This document shows positions 34,601 to 45,539 of a stretch of DNA of 64,000 nt, one piece after another (position 1 is the first letter of the stretch; each line of letters begins with the position of its first letter). The translations under genes were made by a program, and so were the position numbers. The notes under the pieces are model-generated. The model worked only from the letters and a program-made list of their open reading frames with translations. It searched no databases and was not told where the DNA came from. The DNA comes from Lunularia cruciata (taxonomy: Eukaryota > Streptophyta > Marchantiopsida > Lunulariales > Lunulariaceae). Where the stretch lies: assembly GCA_948567375.1 (NCBI GenBank), contig OX419755.1:19101001-19165000 (forward strand), written 5' to 3'.

Positions 34601-36559
34601 GGCATAAACCTCAATCATATAGACTCAAGACAGTGGGTGTTGCCGCTTGAAGCTGCCCCTGGACAAGAAAAAAGCAATGAATGCCACTAGGGGGCCGCTT
34701 GTCTTCACCACGGGGCACCGCTCGGGGATGCTTGAAGGTGCACTAGGACAGTCCCACCACATAGGGCACCGGGATGTCACACGATGCCATGTGTTGACAC
34801 GTGTTGACGCGTGTTGCTACTCGGCGATGTGCCCAAATGCACAACAATGCTGGAAGCCACTACGAGGCCGTGGTTTTTGGGAAGGACTGCCAAATGCCGC
34901 TAGGTGACGCTTAGAGCCGCTGGAAGGCGCTCACATGAAGGGTTTAGGGTTGGCATCGGATGGCACTAGGGGATGCCGGGAGGCATTGCGGGACAAGGTT
35001 GGGAGGCATTGGGAGGCACCGATAATTTTGAGGCCTAACATGCATAAATCACAATCCTGAGTTGTTGGAAAATGTGAAAGTAGAGAGAAATGAAGAGAAA
35101 ACAATTAAGAAGGTTTGAATAATACCTCTAGACGTGGGTAGTGAAGTCCAAGTGTAATTTTGAATCCGATTAAATATAGATCAACCTCTTGAATTCCCAA
35201 GATAACATTTCAAATCTGATATTGTCTAGCTAGCACCACTTGATGAAATTTGTTGGGTGTTGAACGGTATGAAAAGCTATAAGCCGATCTCCTTCCTGAG
35301 TATTTCTCATGTCAAGCCTGCCAACTATTTTTTCATATCCCGAGATTTCTGCCATGGTTCAAATTCAATCTACTCTTCCTAGAAAATCTCTCTTCTTTAT
35401 CTCTCGAATGCTCTCCTTCTCTCCTACTCTTTCTCTCAAATCTCCAAAGCTCTCTTCTTCTAGAATGCTTTCTTCTTCTGATTTTTTCCCTTCTAAAAGT
35501 TCCAACTCTCTCCTTCTATAGCAAGTTTTCCTGCCTCCTTTGAGTTTGCCTCTTTTGAGTTTGCACCCTTCAAACACACCCCACGCAACAAAATGACTCC
35601 TTCCACACTAGCAATGAAATGACTCCCGAACACCCACACACTCGCAAAATGACACACTCCACACACTCGCAAAATGACACACTCACAAAATGACTTATGT
35701 TCAAATCTGAAATTTTATATAGCCCCACGCTGGAAAGAAAGTTTCAATATCCAAACATCCAAAATGTGCACATTCGATGGGAAAATCAATATTCAAGAGG
35801 AAAGAATTGAAATCTGAGCGTTGAAACATGTGGCACTTCACATCACCAATGGGTGCACCCAAGCATTACAATTATTGCACAACACCTACTAGCGCCATTG
35901 CATGGCCACTACCAGCACCACTCGGTGCCAATAGGTGAAATAATCTTTTCAGTAGGAGAGCAATTCCCAACGTCTTCCATCATCAACAAGCGCCATTGCA
36001 TGGCACCTTATAGGCGGTGTTGACTTGTGCAAAGAAAAAAATTTGCAATTTTGGAGGGTGGCCCCCAGCGTGTATGAGCACAATTGCATTGCATCTACCG
36101 GTGTCATGGGACCACTTGATTTTTTTTTCCAACAACATATAGCTACTTTGAAGTGTAAACTTGCCTAGCACCACACCACACCATGTAAGTGTCAGCTCGG
36201 GCACTACAAATGTACAAGTTAAGCTCTCAAGAATTCTTTTTGCATCACGCCAATTCTTATTCCAATATTACATAAAGATAGATTCATGGTCTAAGTTACA
36301 AGAATATGGGATATGAGATGAGGAATTGAAAAATATATAATTTATTATATGGAAACTCACTCAATCAAGTATATCATCATTGTGAGAATCAAGGCAGTGT
36401 TGCATCACCCTTGATTTACTTTCTTCTCTACCAAGTTCTATACCATAAAAAGACATTTTTGAATCTATTTCTATTTCCTCTGTAAATCTGCCATCATCAT
36501 CTGACCAAAGGTCTGACCTATTCATTAAAAAATATGTAAAATAATACACGCAGACACCC
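34601..36559. other. Non-coding region with repeat-like composition shifts
   Basis: 34650-35020 is GC-rich with recurrent GCCGCT, GGGATG and GGGAGGCATTG words. 35310-35520 is pyrimidine-rich. 35580-35695 holds short tandem copies of CACACTCGCAAAATGACACA. No gene recognised apart from decayed transposon sequence at the right edge. Confidence 0.45.
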
Positions 36560-37680
36560 ACTTTAATAAATAAGCATTTCTACTATTGTCTTTAAGTTGC
36601 ACTCTTAACTCATGAAGAGAATGTTATCTAGCTTTTAATATTCCTATACAATGCTCATTTATCACTCTTGCCTTTGCCAAATATTTATTAAACTACTGCT
36701 TGTCCTCAGATCGGGCTTGCTTGAAAGCTGGGACTAGGTGATGCATGGGTACATAACCCAAATCACCTAAAAGGTACTCCTTTGCCTCAAAAGTGCAACA
36801 ACTCCCTCTATGGTTCAAATCATTCCATAGTGATGATTTTTTCAAACAAGTCATGTCATGACATGATCTTGGCATTCTTGCAAATAAACAAATCAACTTA
36901 TACTTTTAGTAAACCACACAAAGAGGATCATCAATGCATTGAAAAAATACCTAACAAAAAAACACATATGTACCTCCGAAGAAATGTATAATTCTCCTTT
37001 TATCATCAAAAATCACTTGGCTGTTTATAGAAGATGAACCCTTACAGCTGAAATATATTTCCCCGTCCACTGTTGGTCAAGTTGCAAGAGGAAAAAATGT
37101 TCTATCTACCAAACCAACACAACCAGGAAAACCTTTGTGTGCAAAAAAATTAGATATCCTCCTCCTTTCCTCAAGCTCGGGCCAAGCAACTTGACTCCTC
37201 ATCACATCTAATATAGCTGTCATAACTCTATCAATAAAAGTAATTGTTGAACTAGCACTAATGCTCCAAATATTTAAACCCTGTGCAACACAAGCTCCAT
37301 TGCCGTGATGCCCAAATCTATCCAAGGCTAGGGCAACTTGGATCCACACAGGTGTTTGCTCTCTTGGGTACCTTTTCTCAAAAATTATGTGAGTCTTAAT
37401 CAAATCCACTAATGTTGAAAAAGAATTGACATCCATTTTGGATGGCAAAAGGCCTTAGTATCAAGATTTCTAAAATACTCCATCAAAAAATCTTTACTAC
37501 GAGGGTAAGTAACACAAGGTTCCAAGTATCAATGAGTATATGCATACTCTCACCCACTAATAAAAAATTCTAGCATATCTAAATCTCCTCCTAATTCTTT
37601 GTCTTCATCTTCTAATCCTTGTAGCAATATCTCCAGATCTAACAGAATCATCCATTGAATATATTTTCTAATATTTCTAG
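36560..37680 (-). pseudogene. PIF/Harbinger-type transposase, decayed
   Basis: DDE transposase that would cut and paste a DNA transposon. In minus-strand order: YPRSKDFLMEYFRNLDTKAF (near 37470), then an open frame at 37448-37077 with PVWIQVALALDRFGHHGNG, STITFIDRVMTAIL and FFAHKGFPGCVGLVDRTFF, which holds the first catalytic Asp. After a frame change comes GEIYFSCKGSSSINSQVIFD, then RMPRSCHDMTCLKKSSLW and AKEYLLGDLGYVPMH with the second Asp (36896-36693). AKARVINEHCIGILKAR near 36640-36680 supplies the Glu. The order and spacing fit the DDE_Tnp_4 (Harbinger) family. Stops and frameshifts show it is inactive. Terminal inverted repeats were not located. Confidence 0.72.
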
Positions 37681-37709
37681 TTAGTTCTACATGAGTGCTC
37701 CATCTTGGC

Positions 37710-38075
37710 ATGACTTGACTCTAGATTTTTATTCACCACATATAACTCCTTATTTGGCAAAGTCATATCTCTATTCTTTGTGTTTATTCACCTCCCTCTG
37801 GGCATGACTTGACTCTGGATTTCTATTCACCACATATAACTCCTTATTGAGCAAAGTTGCATCTCTATTCTCTGTGTGCACAAAAAAAACAACCTCGTAG
37901 ATTTTGGCAAAGGGGCATCTCTATTCTCTGTGCACAAAACAAAAAAAAACAACCTAGTAAATTTTGGCAAAAGTGCATTTCTATTCTTTGCACGCAAAAC
38001 AAAAGAAAAACCTCCTAAATTTTGGCAAAGAGGCATCTCTATTCTCTGCACGCAAAAAACAAATAATCTCATAAT
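37710..38075. repeat. Two short tandem arrays
   Basis: Two units of about 92 bp starting CATGACTTGACTCT are followed by four units of about 60 bp, each with CAT(C/T)TCTATTCT(C/T)TG, an A-rich run, AACCT and ATTTTGGCAAA. The arrays overlap the start of the transposase remnant. Confidence 0.8.
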
Positions 38076-38125
38076 TTTCATTCCGTAACAAGAAAACAAG
38101 TTCATGAATTTCATTTCATCACTCA

Positions 38126-39092
38126 AGGGAGAACAAGAGCATACATTTCATAATTGTACCAAGAGACAACTATCATAAATTAAAATTTATTTAATAATGA
38201 AATCAAGAATTTTGGAGAGTAACCCTTCAAAGAAAATCACTCCTCTTTCTAACCTTCCCAAAACCCACACTCAAATCTTCCCACTCCAAACCAATTCACT
38301 CCCCCTTCCAACTCTAGCTACGGGTCTCTCAAATCTTCTTCCATTTTCAAAATTCACCCCTCCCCTCCCAACTCTGGCTATGGGTCTCTCAAATCTTCTT
38401 CTGCTGTCAATTTTTGCATGCACTCAAATCTTTCAACTCATGGTCCCTCCAATCTTCCTCAATGGTCAAAAATCTTGTTTGGAGTCATCTAATGCATAAA
38501 TCTGTCAACTTTTGATTACCATGGGTGTTCTCAAATATCATGGATGATCCCTTTGGTGGCCGCCACTTTCACAATAACCCTAAATGATATACTTTATTAA
38601 CCCTAATACATAATCAATGCACTACGGAGTGATAACGGAAAGTTCCTTATCCCTTATTTTCTACAACCCACCTCATATAGAGTGTGCTAATAATAAGGAA
38701 CTTAGCCCAAACTCTGGCCCAAACTCCGTAGCAAGATCTTTTCTACCTCCCGTTCACAACCCGTATCGATTTAGTCAATGCTTCTTAACTATCTATATGA
38801 AAAGTTATGAAACTTCCTATAACTATTTCTGAAACCCCTACTCACTCACAGACCTAAACATGATAACATACGTTCGGATCTGCGTGAGAACTCGAACACC
38901 AAAAGCACAGAATATATGTCCGATGACGAATATTTCCCATAGATTGTAAGATATCTCGATTGCATATTTGAAAGAGGCGCTAGAATTAGATGGAAGAACT
39001 GAGTCAATATAGATTCTAAAGGTTGTCACTCTATACATGATGTTAGAACAACGTTTGTTCCGTCATTGGTGAAATTTCCTGTAGAGTTGAAG
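38126..39092. other. Non-coding region with one 62-bp duplication
   Basis: A duplicated block sharing CCAACTCT(A/G)GCTA(C/T)GGGTC and TCTCAAATCTTCTTC lies at about 38305-38404. No gene recognised. Confidence 0.5.
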
Positions 39093-39104
39093 AAGTGTGG
39101 ATAA

Positions 39105-39203
39105 GAGAAGAAAAGGACAACCGCGTAGAAAGAATGAAGGATGGGAAGACTCCCTCAAGCCGTACAAGGGAAAGATGAAAAAGGTAAAATGGGGCTAAAC
39201 CCC
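39105..39203 (-). mobile_element. Tail-only insertion of the RLE retrotransposon (99 bp)
   Basis: The reverse complement starts with GGGGTTTAGCCCC, exactly the first tail hairpin of the full element, and runs through CCCTTGTACGGCTTGA, TCTTCCCATCCTTCATT and ACGCGG(T)TG(T)CC to a T-rich end. Perfect 12-bp direct repeats AAGTGTGGATAA (39093-39104 and 39204-39215) flank it. It is therefore a genuine independent insertion and not a deletion product. Confidence 0.9.
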
Positions 39204-39335
39204 AAGTGTGGATAAATGGAAAGAGAACCATGTCTCATCGATCGATGTGCCTGAGAAAGCCAGATTTCAACAGGAGATACCTTCCTAGGAAATGGATCTC
39301 GTTTATAATAATTGCACTTTAAGTATTTAAGTATT

Positions 39336-39390
39336 CCCTCGTACGGTTTGATGGGGTCTTCCCATCCTTCGTGTTTGCTACGCGGTCGCC
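39336..39390 (+). mobile_element. Tail-only insertion of the RLE retrotransposon (55 bp)
   Basis: Matches the last 55 bases before the T run of the full element, from CCCT(C/T)GTACGG through the second hairpin to ACGCGGTCGCC. It is flanked by perfect 10-bp repeats TTTAAGTATT (39326-39335 and 39391-39400). Confidence 0.9.
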
Positions 39391-39479
39391 TTTAAGTATT
39401 GCATATGTTGCGGCTGTTCGCTAGTGTACCTTAAATATCTCCTAGAGTTGGTTGGTCTATGTTATTATGGACAAATGAC

Positions 39480-42140
39480 CTTAAGTAAAAAATTCAATAT
39501 ATAAAAGAGAGGATATCTAAACCATCATTGCACAGGGCCCAATTAAAAATTTCTTAAAAGGTTATAATAAACTTGAGCTTAAAATTGAATAATCGTCAAA
39601 TTTCTACCTTAAGAATATGGAAAGATATCTAAAGCATCATCGATTTGCCAAAAGGTTTCATTTAAAATGGTCTTCTTATGTCTAATTCAAGTCACTTTAC
39701 TTATTACTCATCTATGTGTTTGGAACATGCAATCTTTAATTATTTCCGGTTGCACTTGGATTTGTGGAATTTGATAAGATGGAAAAGACTCACAAGTTTA
39801 ATGGGGGCTGGCATTAGGAATGGCCGGTGATAATGATCATCCATATGGAGATTACTTTATAATAGAGCAGTTACTTATTCACAAATGATTGGTGCTAGAT
39901 TTTGGCCTTGAGATATATTTTCTATTTTTAATCTTATTTGTTGCAAAAAATCTGTTTTTCAGAGAAAAAACAGCATTTTGTCAAAAGCTTTAATATCTAA
40001 ATTGTCTCTATTTTAATTTTATTGGGTTATCAATTTAAAAACTTAACAATATCAGAATATCCATTTAGAATCTTGCTGTTGAGTTATTAGTTTTATACTT
40101 GTTTGATTAGATTTATTGATGAGTTTTAACTTTTATCCTTTTTTTCTGTTACAAGTTATTGATTTTTCCCATGTTTTATTGCATTTTATAATCAAATATT
40201 AGCTTTATATTTTCCAAGAGTTGGTACTCCTATTAACTGAAGAAACCATTTTTCCACAAAAAGTTGTGCAAATTTTCTTTTATAGTAATAAATGCAATTT
40301 TGAAATGTAGTGATAGTATAATAGTGTGGTGTGCCTAGGTTGAGCTTACTTTTAAATTTTTAAATTTTTAGATCATAATAGATAAAGATTTCAGATATTT
40401 TTGAACTATTGAAGCGTGTTAATCATTATAACGATAATTTAAATGGCAGAAGTAACTTATGAAGTTGACAAGTATATTATTTATTTATTCTAATGTGAGA
40501 ATAGTGGCAAATGTGAGAATTGTGGCAAATGGCTTCCTTGGCTTAGATACCCAGTAACTTCTTCCTCTTCTTAGATAGGGAGGAGAAATATAGTGAATTG
40601 TGATTGTAAAGTCTTTCTTTGCACTCTTAAACATTGAGGAATGTTGCTAAACAAGATCTTGCTTTAAAATCTTCACCACGGAGGAAAATAGTAGCCTTTG
40701 TTTCAAGTGTATAATTCTTTTGTGTAGTTTAGATCTGGTTTAAATTTAAATAAATAAATAAATAAAATCATTTTTAATTCTGGAAATTTCTCAATTATAC
40801 TAAGATAATTTAGATGGTTGATATAAGTTTTGGATTCGTTAAATGTACTATTTAGTTATTTGTTATACTTTGAAAATACATTGAGACAAATGGTTTACTC
40901 CTCTTTGACACAAAAGATAGCTATGGACCCTGATTCTAGAATCCCGCATTGTAACTCTTGAACATCAAGGAATATAACTTAACTCATAATCTTGACGGTC
41001 TTGACGGTCTTGACGATAGACGAATAAGTGGGTTTGGTTTCAACGTCAACACATTGCTTTTGGTAAATGGCTTACTTTTCTCTTTAGATATGGAAGAATA
41101 CAATAGGGGGTTTTAAAACCAACTTTACCGGAAACTAGGCATTCCCGTAAATTTATAAATGGGCCCGTAAAACAAATCGAACACGTTTATGAACCTAGCC
41201 ATAAAAATTTAGGGTTTTGATTATCTTTTAACGGGTGAAAGTTTGAGCCTACTTTTTCGAAAATTAAGTCCAATGGACCATCCATAACCCGCAAATGTTT
41301 ACGGCTCATGTTTTTCATGACTCGTAAAATTTCAGAGGGCTAAGGGAGTTCCTCTCTTAAAATTAAGACATTCCTCTCTCACATCGTAAAAGTTTACGAG
41401 GTTTTCTGTAAACCTGTCGTCAAAGAAGTTCACGGTAGCCAAAAAGGGGTACTTGAAGCCCTCTAATGGACCACAATTCTAGAAATTCCGCTTTGCACTT
41501 TTTATCATGAAAATGGCGGAGTCAGAATCTTGCTTTGCTATCTTGACTATGGAAGACACATCGCCTTGGTTTGAGTTTTATATTGTTTAGCGTTTCAGAA
41601 TATGGATTTCTTTTGAATATAAATCTGTAATACATACATATCCAACTTCTATTAACATTATTATGATGTAATGGGCTAGATAACTTAAAAGTGTTGTTAT
41701 ATATAGTAGTTATTTATTATATTCTTTAAAATACAAAACAACAAGCTAGAAAAGGATGAGAATAGCACATCAACGAAATCTGTTGATTTTGTGAAATATG
41801 ATAATAATATATTTATTTAAATAAGAATAATATTTTATATAATAGATTTTATATTTTAGATATAAATATAATATATTACTTCTTAATTTTGACTCTAGTA
41901 AAAATTAAGAAGTAATATACTATATTTGTAAGTCAATAAGACGTTTAAAATCTTGAAAAGGAACACTTGAATTCAAGATATGGACATTTGAATTTAGAAA
42001 AATGGATATATTTGCATTGGTAAAATTGGATATTTCAGTTCATTTGACCTTTCAAAGTTCAACTTTTGAACGTGGTTGCAATGAATATTTAGAATTTCAA
42101 TGTTGGATTTTGGAATGTTGATTTTTCATGGATTATTACA
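39480..42140 (+). repeat. AT-rich diverged repeat, copy 1
   Basis: Contains several diverged units of roughly 300-500 bp. Each has a GGCAAATGG(C/T)TT..TCCTC part, a TTGCA(C/T)TCTT or TTGTAACTCTTGAACAT part and a (G/C)TTTGGTTT(C/G)A part (about 40500, 40860 and 41060). The region is present in inverted orientation at 43555-43666 plus 62060-63790. No open frames of note. Its nature is unknown: a satellite-like array or an old non-autonomous element. Confidence 0.65.
41873..41918. repeat. Perfect 18-bp hairpin
   Basis: Arms 41873-41890 (ATATTACTTCTTAATTTT) and 41901-41918 are exact reverse complements around the loop GACTCTAGTA. The inverted copy of this repeat near 62200 does not keep it. Confidence 0.8.
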
Positions 42141-42642
42141 TATTTAACCTTCTCTTATGAGAAGGAGAGGAGAACCACAACTTATGACAACCCTGGATAT
42201 GTTAATGCTCTAATAAACTTGAATAATTATTAACAAGTGACTCTTCTATCTAGAAAAGCCTAGCATGATGTAGATTAACAGGAACTATGTATTATATTTA
42301 CTTTATGCATCCGATGAGCTTTCGAACAAGGAGGTTCGGATGCACATCGAAACTATTGGATGCATTGGAAAGTAACATTGTCAAGAGCTCTTTGAGGTAA
42401 ATAAGATAATAAAGAATTGAAACACTCGAGTCCCAACGATGTCCTACTGTTTCCATAGACGGTTGGCATAGCACAAGAACTAGTGCAGATTTGAAGGAGA
42501 TGCAGGAACTGATGCGAAAGAACAATCAAGTAAATTTAAGACATCCACTCTCATCGCGTTTGAGCTTACAGCTTATCTTGGAATTGCTTGGAGATTATGC
42601 ATTTGTTCCGCAGTGAGTATAACTTCTGCAGTTGGTGCAGAC

Positions 42643-42720
42643 GCTTAGCCCCACCTCTTATGTCTATGGTTTTCCCTTGTACGCGCTTGATGGGGTCTTC
42701 TCATCTTCACCCGGTCGCCT
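42643..42720 (+). mobile_element. Tail-only insertion of the RLE retrotransposon (about 78 bp)
   Basis: GCTTAGCCCC, TTCCCTTGTACG, GCTTGATGGGGTCTTC and GGTCGCCT occur in the order seen in the full element. Flanks carry an imperfect repeat, ACTTCTGCAGTTG (42622-42634) and ACTTCAACAGTTG (42726-42738), which may be a decayed target-site duplication. This copy looks older than those at 39105 and 39336. Confidence 0.75.
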
Positions 42721-43078
42721 CTTCGACTTCAACAGTTGCCCGTGATACATTCAGACTCTACGGACTCCATCCCAGTAGAGTCTGCAGTCTGAAGATCCGT
42801 ATAGTAGAGGGTCGTGAACTGCCACAATCGCAATTGCTTGAGTTCCTCGAGTAGAGCCTCCAGGTTCGGGACGTCACGGCCGAATAAGGTAAGTGATGAT
42901 AAGAATATCATTACCGTAGTCGCTTAAACCCATAGAAGAACAACCGCACTAAATTATATATAATCTTACATGGCCCTGAGGTTCTAGACACAAAACGTCC
43001 GATTTCCCACTTTATTCAGATTGCTCATTCTAAAGTGAGATTTAACGCCATCTCACCTCTTCAAATCATTCTTTTAGT

Positions 43079-43094
43079 GCTTGATGGGGTCTTC
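43079..43094 (+). mobile_element. Possible remnant of the RLE retrotransposon tail
   Basis: GCTTGATGGGGTCTTC matches 16 of 16 bases of the second tail hairpin. Nothing recognisable follows. It is short, but lies 360 bp from the copy at 42643. Confidence 0.4.
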
Positions 43095-43554
43095 GGTTCT
43101 TGTTATCTGATGTGCGAGTCATTTTACATTTCCGGAATATTTCTGGAATGGGAAGGACGCTAAGTCAATGCAGTAAATATGCATTATGCGCGTTAGTATG
43201 TGAGGAAGTATTCAACTGTAGATACGGTTTTCCAATGGGGAAGTGAGCTATGATACCTGCTTATTTCTTATCGTCTGCTCTTTGTACTTCGAAATTGGCT
43301 CATGCTTAAAAAGAATCTAAAGGGTCACATTTGGAATAGATGGCATTTTATCACAAAGTTAAAGGATAGAATGTTGTGAGTTAGGACACAAAGAATATTT
43401 CATTCCCTAATATAGGTCGTATAACTTTTATCCTTTTCGTTAAGCATGATTCATATAACTCGATTATATACTTGGAACGCAATATTTAATTTGTTCAGAT
43501 ATTAATACAATGAACAAGTTGTGAGTCTCCTCTCCTTCTTCGTAGGACAAATAT

Positions 43555-43666
43555 CTAATATTCACTAAAAATGAAATTTCTTAAAACCCAACATTCAAAG
43601 TCTAAATATCCATTGCAACCAAGTGAAATGTTGAAATCCGAAAGGTCAGATCTACTCAATGTCCAA
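43555..43666 (-). repeat. AT-rich diverged repeat, copy 2, left piece
   Basis: Aligns with the reverse complement of about 42020-42120 (shared blocks CCAACATT, CTAAATAT(C/T)CATTGCAACCA and GAAAGGTCA). It ends at the first base of the large Gypsy element. The matching continuation is at 62060. Confidence 0.65.
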
Positions 43667-45490
43667 TGTCACGCCATTTGTAATGTCGCATCTAGATTAC
43701 TTGGACACTGGAGTTCCAGTGATAGTAGTTAGAGTTATTTCAACAATTTCTTAGAGACTATTTTTTGACGGTTAGATTTGGTGTTCAAGGTATTGACTTC
43801 ATGGTGGGGCACACTGTCACTTTGCACCGTTCACACCGTTGAGTGTGCCGTCAGGGGGACCGTTAGGTTTCAGACCTAGCTCGAGTCCAGGGGGTATATT
43901 TTTGAAGTGCAACTCCAGAGAGCTCACTTCTCTGATGTTGAGTCTTCAAGTTCCTGGCTATGGTGGACAGAGGCCGACGAACGTCACCTGGATTCTCAAT
44001 GCTGGAGTGGGTGTGGCTGGACTGTAATTAGTGTTCAGTTGTTGACAATTTATAGAGTGACAAATCAAGTACTGACCTGAGTTGAGTTGAGTTGAGAGTG
44101 GTAAACAATCTGATTACATCAGAGAAGTGAAGTTAGGGGGAAATCGGGTGTACGAACTTTGAGTGTTGGTGGTATCTCCAAGCTCGGTGGATCGTTGGTA
44201 GCTCGATTCAAGTTCAGTTTTCCCTAGTGTGCAAAAGCTTGTTCAATTGATGCAGATTTGGCAGTAAGGTAGACGGTGTGCAGAAGCATTGGCCAATTTT
44301 TGAGCAAAGAAGAAGCAAATTTTGAGCAGTGGTTGTGATTATGAGCTCAAGAGGTGAAGACATGACCAATTTGTTGCAAGTTGGGCTCAGAAAGTAAAAT
44401 TGAAGGTGGAGTTGGGAAGCTATTCTCGTGAATTCGTGATTTGGAAAAACCCATGTTTTCAATTTGGCTTGAGTGAAGAGTTAGTGGGGGATTTGGTGGT
44501 CATCCAAATTTAGGGTTTATGTTAGATTTTGGCCAGATTTGGAGGAGTTTCACTAGTTGGCCAGATTTGGAGGATTTTTGCAAGTTTGGAGGAGGTTCGA
44601 AGTGGCAAGAAGAAAGGCCTCATCTGGCTGAATTTTGACATTTAGAGGCTTTGAGGCGTAGTGTTGTAGGCTATGAGAGACTACGAAGGCCTAGAAGGGC
44701 CAGCAAGCTGGCTTGCTAGTGTGAGACTAGCTAGTTTAGAGTAGATCTTGGTCATTGGTTGGCAAAATCTGCCCATCTTGCTAGATTGTGCGCAATAGGG
44801 TTTGACCCCTAGATCTCTTGTTCCTAGACTGGTGCCCTAGCCAATTGGTCCACCCTCACTTGTTGTCATAGTGACTGTGCTACCGTTATCTATACACTTG
44901 TAGCTTTGGCTAAGAGAGGTCGTTTGATCCCATTCTTGGTGATCCCGATAGCTTAGGACTTAGATACAAACTTCTCTTATGTCAAATGCCAAATGGTGGC
45001 AGAGTCAGCCATGTATTGTTTTATGAGATGGAGGGTTTCCATTTAGATTTCTTGTGATTAGACCCCCTCCATTCTATGCTTCCTGTTTGTGCACCACATT
45101 TGTGTGAGGTGCCCTAACTTTTGAGTGTTGGTGCTCTGGTGTGCTCTTGGTAGTGAGGCTGGAGTGATGACCAGTCAGACTACCTTTGTTTCTCTCTGAT
45201 GAGATAGGAAATGATCACCTACAGACCGTGAGAGTGCGTGTTGTGATGGTAGGTTATAGGTTGCACTTTCCCCTAGTGTAGTTATCTCAGTTAGAGTTAC
45301 ATTAGTGGGTGGTGTTCCGTGGGTGTTGGCACTTGGTGGTGTTGGCACTTGGCGGGGTACTTGTGGTTGCGACTTGTAGTTGCAGTTTGTGGTTTTGGTT
45401 TGCGGTTGCAATTGTGGTTACTTTGTCACGAAAAAGTTTGTTGGAGATTCCAAAGGAGTAAGCCCTGCAGTACGTAATGGGTTTACTTGG
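43667..45490 (+). repeat. Left LTR of the methyltransferase-Gypsy, right boundary uncertain
   Basis: Starts TGTCACGCC, the same start as the copy nested in the Copia LTR at 1031. The first 1 kb matches 1-1031 (reverse complement), and its first 450 bp matches 61503-61954. The region is bounded on the right by the primer-binding site at about 45493. The exact LTR end is not defined because no second copy covers it. Confidence 0.7.
44815..44885 (-). other. tRNA-like sequence within LTR or leader
   Basis: On the minus strand TGGACCAATTGGCTAGGGCACC resembles a tRNA D-arm with A box (shown here only in part: CCAATTGGCTAGGGC). About 30 bases on, GGGGTCAAACCC resembles the T-arm and B box. The acceptor ends do not pair, so this is not a working tRNA. 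It could be a tRNA-derived remnant or chance. Confidence 0.3.
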
Positions 45491-45492
45491 AG

Positions 45493-45502
45493 TGGTGCTT
45501 GG
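45493..45502 (+). other. Probable primer-binding site of the methyltransferase-Gypsy
   Basis: TTGGTATCAG, matching the first part of the usual initiator-tRNA-Met primer site TGGTATCAGAGC. Confidence 0.55.
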
Positions 45503-45539
45503 TATCAGCTTGTATCTTAGGTCCCAGTGAGGGAGGAGA

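Noticed and set aside
37858-38075. CRISPR-like array
   Set aside because: The units are adjacent, diverged tandem repeats without unique spacers, in eukaryotic transposon DNA.
44815-44885. Intact tRNA gene
   Set aside because: A- and B-box-like words are present on the minus strand, but the acceptor and anticodon stems do not pair, so at best it is a relic.
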